This document shows positions 1-8,491 of a stretch of DNA of 64,000 nucleotides, piece after piece. A program made the position numbers and the translations under genes. Under the pieces are notes generated by a model. It was not told the DNA's origin and made no database searches. It was given only the letters and a program-made list of their open reading frames with translations. Source of the stretch: Porpolomopsis calyptriformis (Eukaryota > Basidiomycota > Agaricomycetes > Agaricales > Hygrophoraceae); contig OX621172.1 of the NCBI GenBank assembly GCA_951640195.1, positions 1,054,001-1,118,000 of the forward strand, read 5' to 3'. The stretch's first letter is position 1, and each line of letters opens with the position of its first letter.

Positions 1-659
1 CAAAGCGGCTAATGAGAACACAAGCTGAGCTATGTACGGAAGAGCAAGCATCTTCCGGAGCGTGCGGTGAGTCACTGAGGCAGCGCATAGACGGAACGGG
101 CATACTATGAACATCTTGGCTCTTCCACTAGTTGGCTTTGGAGATTCGCTGTTCATTGAGGCCAACATATGGGAGACGAGGACGAGGACGGCGACAGACC
201 ACCTAGCGGACGAAATGAGCGGGAAAGCGATTGCACGCGCGGTTACTCACATGGGCATTATGCCATAAAGCAACGAGGCTTGGGCAACACAAAGAGCATG
301 GTCAGGTTCTGAGCCGAACTGCTGCCCGGCGTAAAACCTGGGGGGTGTTCAGCTGGAGGGGGGAAGCGGGGAGAGAGGGGGGACTGACAGGAGGGAAGCG
401 AATATGCCGGAAAATACCCAAGTCATGCAGGCGTTAATAAGTGTTGGATGTCTCGAGGCCTTTTTAGAAATGAGGAATGTGGCGATGAGAATGGGGAGGA
501 GGACGGTGTTGGGAACGATGTTGAAGTAGACCCAGACATAAACGAGAGTGGGGTGTACGGTAGGGACGGACGTGGGGAGTGCTTCTAGCGGTAGTCAGCA
601 CCATAGCATTCGGCAAGTGGATACATACGTTTGAACACGAAAGGATGAGATATGGACAT
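1..659 (-). CDS. Partial multi-pass membrane protein (fungal 7TM-like), truncated by window edge
   Basis: I do not recognise a named gene, but the coding structure is clear. Starting at the ATG at 659, exons 659-629, 584-389 and 337-251, and a further one from 202 downward, join in phase across short GT-AG introns (44 nt, 51 nt including a gtcagt donor, and 48 nt). The product alternates hydrophobic stretches (VWVYFNIVPNTVLLPILIA, then TWVFSGIFASLL) with short loops. It then has a Y-A-G-Q-Q motif and A-S-L-L-Y-G-I-M-P-M-W-S-V-A-V-L-V-L-V, a pattern I associate with basidiomycete-specific seven-helix membrane proteins resembling GPCRs. A further 54-nt in-frame intron is likely near 85-138. The C-terminal half lies beyond the left edge. 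The role is unknown; a receptor or transporter-like function is inference only. Confidence 0.6.
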
Positions 660-837
660 GTTAATGGTCTGCCAGCAGAAAAGAAAAGAAATATGCCAGC
701 ACGAAGAAAAAGCCCAGCTTCAATGAAGGAGAGGACGAGTGAGTGATGACTGTAAAGAAGGAAAAGGTTGAGAGTCCATTGCCACTTCGATCACTGATCG
801 CTGCTGGGGTGCTTACGTCGGACTTTTAAATACCCTC

Positions 838-1320
838 ATGGCTCTATCCTACTTTACATCTCCCCGACGACCACCATCTCCTGTCCTCTATGTCTTTCCG
901 CACCCGTCCTCATCGCACGACACCACTCAGGCGGATACCATCCATCGTGTCTTGGATTCATGGACCCGCATACCGCCACACATCATCACCCCACACCCAC
1001 CGATCCACTTTCCGATCCTCTCCTTCTTCCTCTCTTTCCTCCCTCTGGACGACACAACCCTCCGTCTCCTCACACATCCCTCGTCCGAATCGGCCCTTTT
1101 TTGCGGCTATGCATTCTCTTCTGATGATCCGCCACCAGCCGATCAACCTCATGGCCTATCAAAGCTGCTACAGCTTTCGGGACAGTGCCGTTCGCTCAGG
1201 GAGGGGTGTGCCATAGCCTGCGACTCCTCCCTCGTACCCGCCAATCCCTTCTTCCCCGGCCTGGGTTTGTGGAGTTTACTTGATGCTGGGGGAAACGCAT
1301 GGCGCAAGGTTTGGTCGTGA
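838..1320 (+). CDS. Doubtful small hypothetical protein (160 aa)
   Basis: This is a single open frame of 160 codons beginning MALSYFTSPRRPP. It is rich in Pro, Ser and His and has one modest hydrophobic patch (HFPILSFFLSFLPL). A TTTAAATA stretch ends a few bases upstream of the ATG. No domain is recognised. The frame is long for this GC content and its second half reads like protein, but without a homologue it could be chance. It lies between the divergent membrane-protein gene and the 3' side of the PPWD1 gene. Confidence 0.3.
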   Translation: MALSYFTSPRRPPSPVLYVFPHPSSSHDTTQADTIHRVLDSWTRIPPHIITPHPPIHFPILSFFLSFLPLDDTTLRLLTHPSSESALFCGYAFSSDDPPPADQPHGLSKLLQLSGQCRSLREGCAIACDSSLVPANPFFPGLGLWSLLDAGGNAWRKVWS

Positions 1321-1330
1321 TCGTATCTAC

Positions 1331-1780
1331 CTTCTGTACCGCTTTATAAAATTGTACACCGCCAGCTGAACGAATCGCTCATGCTTCCGGTAAGGATAAC
1401 CAACGATCCTCCCAGACAGAACAGCCTACCTGGTTGATCTCATCGCCCCCCGGTGCCTGTAAAGGTCTTTTCGGCCATGATCCAAACTTTGAATCGCAAC
1501 GATCGATTATCCTTCTCAACACTTCGAGACCATCATTCATTGACACGATCCGTCCTCAACGTCTGTTCCGTAAGAGCTTCAATGATTTCATTCCCGGATC
1601 ACTCTCCAACACCTCGGTAAACAGCCCGTGTTGGTGAACGCACTCATCCATCCCACCTCGTCTTAAGAAAGCCCTCGTCGACATCGATTGTTCACTAGCT
1701 GGCTCGACCTCGTTCATCACCAGCTCGGGTTGGATTATCTTCTCAGTCAAATGACGCACGATACCGATGCCATTATACAC
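1331..1780 (-). pseudogene. Unidentified minus-strand coding-like stretch with one internal TGA
   Basis: Read on the minus strand, one frame stays open from about 1780 to about 1434 except for a single TGA (just after K-L-L-R-N-R-R). It contains protein-like sequence such as LEVLRRIIDRCDSKFGSW. A GTAGGC donor at about 1433 and a TTCAG acceptor would add a short last exon ending FIKRYRR*. It sits directly downstream of the PPWD1 stop codon. No family is recognised. It may be the decayed tail of a gene, or chance coding signal. Confidence 0.2.
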
Positions 1781-1828
1781 TCAAATTTCACCATCGCATT
1801 GAATCCCTCGCGCTATCAAATCTCCAAT

Positions 1829-4327
1829 TTATTCCACATCGACACTGATAATTTTAATATCCTCGTAGGGTTTATCCATCTTGTTGGTCTTCACATTTTC
1901 GATCCCATGCACAACCTCCAGTCCAGATAACACCCGGCCAAAGATCGTGTGCTTCCGATCGAGCCAAGGCGTCGCCGTCGTCGTGATGAAAAATTGCGAT
2001 CCGTTCGTGCCCGGTCCAGCGTTAGCCATGCTCACAGTATACGGCCTATTCCCAAATCGATCGGTTAAAGCATCAAACGCAGCAGCAATCCACCTCACCG
2101 ATCATGTTTCAAATCGTCCGAAAACTCGTCTTCAAACTCCTTCCCCCAGATAGAAGTCCCCCCCGTCCCGTCTCCGAACGGGTCCCCGGTCTGGATCATG
2201 AATTTCGGTATGACACGGTGGAAGATGATGCCTTCGAAATAACTGCTCCGCGCGTGTCCGACAAAGTTTTCGACTGCCTTTGGCGCCTGCCCAGGGAACA
2301 GACGCATGTGAATGTCCCCGACGGTTGTATGGATCGTTGCCGAGTTTGCAACGGGTGATGGACCGCCACGACCAGAAGAAGGGGCAGCCACCGCAACGCT
2401 CTGTTCTTCCCGCGTCGGCCGTTCGTTGAAAACGTCACGGTCTCCAGATTTATTATCCCTGCCTCAAGTTTAGCATTTGGGTGGTGAGAGATTAAGAACG
2501 TTTTCACCCCGGTTCCGAACGCGTAAATAAGTAAAATCTTTGACGCTTGTAGCCTGTGCAGAAGAGAATCGGATCTCGCACTGATTTCTCGGCTAGAATT
2601 GGATTGGCAGAAGCTGCCATTGCCTGAGGGAAAAATAGAAATAAGCCAGTGGTATAGTCATGATGTCAATTTACCATTGATGTAAGCTTTTTCTTGGCTG
2701 GGGAGCCTTGATAGAGAGTAAGATTTAACCAACGAACGGCTTCGTCCTTCCCTAGCAGCCGGACTACCCGATTTGAAACGATATTGACAACTATACCATT
2801 ATCGGAATTTAGAGCCTGAACCAAAGCAAGCAGAGGCCGCCGCCCACCTTTGATCCCGAGTAACGAGGGGTAAATAATGAATGCCCCGCTTTCGTCCCAT
2901 ATGGCATTACTCCATTGTCCCGGAATGTATCCATCAGGGCCAGGTAACTCCAGTTCTCTTTCGACCGCAAGACGTCGACCAAACTCCATGTCCTCGACTT
3001 TGTACACGGCCGTGCCGGCCTGCTGCATTTCTTGAATAGCCGCGAGGGACTCGTCATACTTGCGCGTCAGTTTCCCCGAAAGGAAGGAAAACACGCGAAT
3101 CTGCCTGTCAGGAAGAGAGAACGTGACGAAGGAGGACGAGTCGGGGGACAGTGTTAGACAAGTCGGTGTCGACTTCGACTGGAGATCAACTTTGAGGAAA
3201 TAGATCAAATGAAAGGACATTATGGCCAACCTTTTTGTACTCATATAAATCAGTTTTACTTTTGAAGGTCCAGAGACCCGGAATGTTTTTCGGTAGTTCG
3301 AAAGGTTCGTGGGGTTGCCAATATTCGATGAAGCCGCCTTCGTCTGCTGAAATGACCGTATCGTATCTGTCACTGTACTGAAAGATTGTCAAGTTCTCTT
3401 CAAGTGGCGATAACCGATAAGCATACCACTAAAACATGCACAGGAAATCGGTGCAACGTAGTAGCGGTCTCTAACGGCGTGTCTCCACCACGTCCATCGT
3501 ATAGTCTGATCGTTCCAGAACTCTGTTCTGACCTGGAAAGTATGAACGACATGGCAAAGTCTAAAAGCATTTGCCACTTACACGGCCAGAAGCCCTTGGG
3601 CCTGTCCGCGCCGATGAACCCAACAACAGGCTCGGGGAACATAGCCGAGCTTGATCATGTTGATCATGTCTAGCATCATTCTCACCATGGGCACAACAAA
3701 AACAAAAATTTAGTTAGCGCTTACCGAAATTAACCACATCAAATACTTTCGCTGTCCCGTCTCCAGACACACTGGCAAATAATTGGCCGTCCGAGCTGGC
3801 AGAAACACCAATGACAGGAGCAAGGTGTGCACGGTAATGCTTGATGAATTCGATGCCTGACTCTTGCTTCTTCCAGAGTTTGAGATGGCCGTCAACCGAT
3901 GTGGTGATGAGGAACTCTGTCCTGTAAAATTAACTGTGAGTCCGAATCCCTTGGAGAACAGAAAAAAGTTCACTTCGTCACCACACAAAAATTGATGGTG
4001 TCGCGGTGCATGAAGCTTTTGAGATACTGGTCAGCACTCGGGAGATGGTCCAAGTACAACCGTTCATGAGGCAGAACTGGGTAATTGCTGTATTCCTGAG
4101 GTCCCGAGACGTCTTTATCAACTGTCGTACATACCTTTTCGTTTTTTCTGGGTAACTTGGCTCGCAGCGCCGTCGAGAGGCAGTGGCATCGGGCCCACAT
4201 CGTCATCTTCACTATCCTCATCCCCGGCAGGAGTTGACCGTCCGCCATCTACCGGTCCCTCCCTGTTCTCAGCTTCTCCGGTTTCGACGCGAGCGCGTTT
4301 GCCCAAGACAGAAATGTCCTCTGACAT
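1829..4327 (-). CDS. PPWD1: PPWD1-type peptidyl-prolyl isomerase (WD40 repeats + cyclophilin)
   Basis: Ten exons join in phase: 4327-4135, 4076-3974, 3921-3725, 3669-3582, 3532-3427, 3377-3231, 3178-2675, 2623-2508, 2458-2099 and 2045-1829, giving 676 aa. An acidic, disordered N-terminus is followed by WD40 repeats ([10 protein letters not shown], then [11 protein letters not shown]). The PPWD1 hallmark [14 protein letters not shown] follows. The C-terminal cyclophilin domain contains [43 protein letters not shown] and [12 protein letters not shown], so the catalytic Arg, Phe, Gln and Trp positions of active cyclophilins are present. In animals PPWD1 associates with late spliceosomes; a nuclear RNA-processing role here is inferred from the family. 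The start codon lies only 53 bp from that of the divergent PARG gene. Confidence 0.95.
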
Positions 4328-4380
4328 GATCTTCAAGTCCGAGTGGTCTGGCGCTAACTACCATAACGGGCAATCACACC

Positions 4381-5403
4381 ATGGCCTTTCGCCGTCGAAG
4401 GATCGCTGAGGAGACCCTCAACGTCATCGAGAAAGGCTTCTACCTCCTCGACAACGTTTCCCACAACATTGCACCCACCGTAGAGCACTCAATCCAGCAA
4501 ACCGTTTTCTATCCTCCGGATTCACCCGTACTATCGACATGGTCTTCCACCTCCCCCACACCATCATCCGAGCCCCACCGCTCAACCGAAACATCTATCC
4601 TCGAGATCTCGACACTTGACGGTGTTCGTCAAATGACCGCTATCACTCAAGCGAGCCCCACGCAAGGCGACAAAATAGGCGTCCTGAATTTTGCATCTGC
4701 AAAAAACCCTGGCGGCGGGTTCCTCAGGGGTACACAGGCACAAGAGGAGTCCATCGCTCGTTCATCTACCTTATACCCGGCCCTTATGACGGACACCGCC
4801 CAGCAATTCTACAAACTACACAAACGTGATCTAAAGGGTGGGTACTACTCCCATGCTATGATATACTCCCCGAGGATCGTGGCGTTCCGCGACGACGAGG
4901 GTGGTTGGAAAGAGCCTGTTGAAATGGATGTATTGACCAGCGCGGCTGTTAATGCTGGTGTGGTCCGGCGAACGCTGCACGGAAGGGTGGGTGGACAAAC
5001 AGAAGAGGACAGGATCGAGAAGGTGATGAGGGAGAGAATAGCACGAATATTGTTCCTATTCGAAAATCAAGGAGCAAAGAACCTCGTTTTGGGAAGTTTT
5101 GGCACGGGTATCTTCCGCAACAAAGTGAGCATGGTCGCCACCGTATGGGCGGATCTACTAGGCGTCAAGGAGGCGCGTTTTCAGAACACCTTCGATCGCG
5201 TAGTTTTCGCGATCTTGGGGAGAAAGACTTTTGATGAGTTCAAAGACGCATTCGAAAGGCGAGTAGCAGGTGGTGGGGCAGAAGAGGAAGAAGTCAATAG
5301 TGTGCGTGGTTACCTCGAATTTTCTTTTTGGTTGCACACTCTGACCCCACACCGCCTCTTTTACACAGTAATAGATATCGACTGTGACGATATTTATTTG
5401 TAA
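4381..5403 (+). CDS. Bacterial-type poly(ADP-ribose) glycohydrolase (macrodomain, TIGR02452-like)
   Basis: This is essentially a single-exon gene of up to 340 codons. The catalytic signature of bacterial-type PARG is visible: NPGGGFLRG (GGG at residues 111-113) followed by QEE at 121-123, whose second Glu is the expected acid. Flanking family features are VLNFASAKNPGG, YSHAMIYSP and the late NLVLGSFGTGIFRN loop, all macrodomain ADP-ribose contacts. The enzyme removes poly(ADP-ribose) from proteins. The last about 29 codons are not conserved-looking. A GTGCGT donor at about 5302 and a TTACACAG acceptor about 65 nt later would instead end the protein at EEVNS followed by TAA, which I think is the more likely C-terminus. 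The gene is divergent from PPWD1 across a 53-bp gap. Confidence 0.9.
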   Translation: MAFRRRRIAEETLNVIEKGFYLLDNVSHNIAPTVEHSIQQTVFYPPDSPVLSTWSSTSPTPSSEPHRSTETSILEISTLDGVRQMTAITQASPTQGDKIGVLNFASAKNPGGGFLRGTQAQEESIARSSTLYPALMTDTAQQFYKLHKRDLKGGYYSHAMIYSPRIVAFRDDEGGWKEPVEMDVLTSAAVNAGVVRRTLHGRVGGQTEEDRIEKVMRERIARILFLFENQGAKNLVLGSFGTGIFRNKVSMVATVWADLLGVKEARFQNTFDRVVFAILGRKTFDEFKDAFERRVAGGGAEEEEVNSVRGYLEFSFWLHTLTPHRLFYTVIDIDCDDIYL

Positions 5404-5926
5404 CAACACTACATCGCATAAATTCACTCAATTCTCTCTACTTCCGCCAACGTTCCTTACCACAATGCTGCACAATTCGACCCTCCCTCCCCAGTCTCGT
5501 TCGTGCGATGGTCCACCCGGCCCGAACGGTATGGTTGAGTAGACGCGAGAAACTCCTTCATACCCTTCATATTCCCCAGGCAGTGAAGGTATTCCGCCAT
5601 CAAGTTAGGTAGAAGATCCAAAACTTTGTGTTTGAGGCTTCAACCGGAATGTACCTGATATTGAATCGCTTTTCCCTCATCAGTAAGATCAGTGTTTTGT
5701 CGCGCCAACGAGATTGTCTCGGATTCACGTTCCGTTTGCATAAGTACTGGTGAGTTTGCCTTGGGACGACCACACATTTCCATTCCAAAAAATGCACGCT
5801 AGGTGACCATATCATTGTACGACACAATTATTAATACGGTACACTTGAACTCAGTGTACTTATTGATCATCAAGTAGGATTATAGAAACGACGGACAGAG
5901 ATACTTGGGTGTTTCCGGCACCTTAA
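5404..5926. other. Gap with one possible minus-strand exon
   Basis: This 520-bp stretch separates convergent PARG and STE3. On the minus strand an open segment from about 5610 to 5465 reads VLDLLPNLMAEYLHCLGNMK, continues through GMKEFLASTQPY and ends NCAALW*. It is protein-like and could be a last exon. A second frame at about 5760-5660 (QTERESETISLARQ) also looks coding, but I could not join the two in phase with canonical splice sites. No function is assigned. Confidence 0.25.
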
Positions 5927-7248
5927 TTACACGGTAACTTCGGGATCCTTGGTCGAGCGAGAATCGGTTATAAAGGACAGTTCAAGTTCGTGATCGACTT
6001 TTGTCCCCAAATCCTTTGTGGTGTCAAGACAAACTGGTGTCGCGTAAGTGGGAGCAGAGCTGGAGAATAGAGAATACCACAGATGAGTATCGGAAGATTG
6101 GGGAGGCCGAAGCATACCATTGAAATGTAGACAACGTGGATTTGTTCTGTAAGGTCTGTTTGAGCACCTTGGTTCTGAACCAAACCCAGAATTTTTTGTA
6201 CTCGGACAGCGCTTCCCGACTGGTACCCATGAACAAGAATAAGACATAACTTCCCGTCGGGATGGGCCACCACAATAGTCTGAATACTTGTGATATAATC
6301 TGCGGCCCCAGCTCAGCCGTCGAAAGTTGAAGGACTTGTGAATTTTGCTCATGAATAACGCGCCAGCTTGGCAAGGGGACGAGACCGTAGAGGTTTCTCT
6401 GGATTTCTATGGTGATCCAAACCACGCCCCACACACCAAAAATCATGGTCACTGTCATGAGGCGATAGTATTGTCCACTAGACAAAGCAGCGTCGCGAGA
6501 CTTGATATGAGAGGCGAGGATTCTGTGGTTCGCTATGCGGTTGACTGTCAAGTGATAAACAGCAATAGCTAAAAGGTAGCACATGTCAGGTTGAAGGAAA
6601 ATAAACGGCGATGCATCCGTACATCCATAGATGAGGGTCACTACTGAAAGCAGTAGTGTCGGCACATAAAGAATGACGACTGTGACTAGCGAACCGTAGA
6701 CCGAAGGATAGCATCCGAAATCTTCCGCAATAAAATAGCGATAATCTTGGAAACAGTAGTCTGCACACAGGAAGTGAGCTGGCTTCTTCATAGACAAGAA
6801 TTGCCGACGTACAGATAATCATCCATAAACAAGGGATACCGATGCACATCACAGAATCGAAAATTTTGCGATGAAGCTGGGGGGAGACAGAGGAGGCGGG
6901 ACGTCTAGAGGCTATAAATTCAAGGTGTTTGCAAATGCAGACGGTTGCAGCAGGCAGTGCAACGATTGTAGCACTCTTAAGCCTGACAGCTGAAGAAGGT
7001 GACGAGAAGGTGAATAACATATTGATGGTTTACTATAGCGACTTACTGATGTGGCACCAAACCGGCACTGAGTCGTCCACGTTCCCGGCCCAAATAATGG
7101 CATTGACAGAAGCGGACACACAATGTTGAAATGACCACAATATCAAGGTAATGGTGGGTATGTTCCGCACCCGAATCTGTCGGGGAAGGGTGAACAGTAA
7201 AAGTGCGGCCGCGATAAAACCAACGATAGGAAATTCGGGGTATAGCAT
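5927..7248 (-). CDS. STE3: STE3-family G-protein-coupled pheromone receptor
   Basis: Five exons (7248-7047, 6989-6813, 6760-6623, 6568-6118, 6059-5927) keep phase and give 366 aa. The family landmarks are the N-terminus MLYPEFPIVGFIAAALLLF, then RVRNIPTITLILW, NAIIWAGN and WCHI. After the first intron come ALPAATVCICKHLE, YYCFQDYRYFIAEDFGCYPS, a long YVPTLLLSVVTLIYG helix and a conserved late WWPIPTGSYVLF segment, consistent with seven helices. A hydrophilic tail of about 55 residues ends PEVTV. In Agaricomycetes such receptors sit at the mating-type B locus and bind farnesylated peptide pheromones, although some paralogues are not mating-specific. I searched the flanks by eye for a short ORF ending in a CaaX box and found none. 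The closest match to the family is certain; the mating role is inference. Confidence 0.95.
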
Positions 7249-7372
7249 TGGTACGCTAGTCGTCGATCGAGAAGCTGGGTGAGGTGGGGGTGGGGGTGAA
7301 GATTCATGTCCACATGTACTGGCTTATTTCAAGGGGTTCGGTACATATTGCAGCATGAATGACGTGATCGGG

Positions 7373-8093
7373 TTAGGTTGAACCCTGAGCAATAGCAAAC
7401 TGCCTACCTGGGGGATTCAGTGGGCTGACCCTCTCACGACACTTCTCAAAGAAGTCAAGGATCAGAAACCAGATGATGTGCGATCCAGGACGAGTACCGA
7501 TACCCGAGATGATCTGTAAGTTGCAGAGCCGGCGAGCCGGAAGCTTATTAAATCGATGGCCTTGGGTCCCACTCAGGACATGGACTAGGAACCGGCGGTA
7601 GCAGTCAATGGGATAATCATCCTACTTCATCGATCGAAAGGAAGTTGGAGAGTGGACTCGATGAAGTTGTAGTTGACTCGATGAAGTTGTAGTGGACTCG
7701 ATGAAGTTGTAGTGGACTCGATGAAGTTGTAGTGGACTTCGTGGTCAAACCCGATTCTGTCGGAGATGATGGACACAGAACGAATGAGGCTGGTAGATGT
7801 CAGGAATCACTGATCCAAAGTGTGAGATCTTGAGATGTCGCCGTCAGGCAGGATTAGGCCAACACGATGCTCTTGGCCAGATCTGAAACGAGGGGGTTAA
7901 AGCCAATGTCCGTTTTTTCATCGCGTCCAGGGAAGTCAGCGATGAGGTCTTCCATGAGCGAATGGGAGGGCCAAATGCCCTCGGGATGAATGTATGATAG
8001 ATACTGTAACAATGGTGGATGTTCCGATCGTGAATATAGGACCAAAGTGTATGTACTCACGCATTTTGAGGCTCATCGTGTCTGTCAGATTCA
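7373..8093 (-). pseudogene. Unidentified multi-exon gene, possibly decayed, containing a minisatellite
   Basis: Three strongly protein-like minus-strand blocks lie upstream of STE3. About 8003-7854 contains YIHPEGIWPSHSLMEDLIAD. About 7770-7640 contains LIRSVSIISDRIGFDHEVHY. About 7605-7373 contains DYPIDCYRRFLVHVLSG, then IISGIGTRPGSHIIWFLILD and RERVSPLNPPG, and stops at 7373. A short 5' block (MNLTDTMSLKM at about 8093) has a GTGAGT donor, but its phase does not match the next block. A TAG also precedes the last block unless an intron removes it. I do not recognise the family. The gene is either spliced in a way I cannot resolve or decaying. Confidence 0.4.
7657..7740. repeat. 20-bp tandem repeat, four copies
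   Basis: The unit GACTCGATGAAGTTGTAGTG is repeated four times with one substitution in the first copy, followed by a partial fifth copy. It lies inside the middle block of the unidentified minus-strand gene. Three extra copies add 60 bp, so the total expansion preserves the reading frame although the unit does not. Confidence 0.9.
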
Positions 8094-8491
8094 TCAATGT
8101 TATGATCGGTGTATACGCCCAAATGGGACGTTATTACCGGTACCGGCTATAGACCGGCTATAATACAGGCTATAGTACATCCGGACTCGAGTCTGGGACA
8201 CAACGCTTGCCAGCACAAACAGTTGTCCATAGATAATCGATATCATGCATGCAAAGTTTAGTTTGGTGGCAAAGCTTTTACGAAATCTTGAGGTACAGCG
8301 GCGAATGTCCTTCTTGTCATCATCTGCAGGCTAAATTATAAGCTGGACAACCCTAAGATTAAGGTAATTATTTTGATAAAATTCGCAAAAAATATGCCCA
8401 GGAAAACCGGGATTTATAATGACCAACATCATACTTGGGAGAGAACAGAAACTCCTTGAGGTAAGGACATAGGATGATGGGCTGGGAAAAG

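Noticed and set aside
7854..7870. C-terminus S-I-V-L-A* as a pheromone CaaX box
   Set aside because: There is no cysteine at the fourth position from the end, and the frame belongs to a longer protein-like block.
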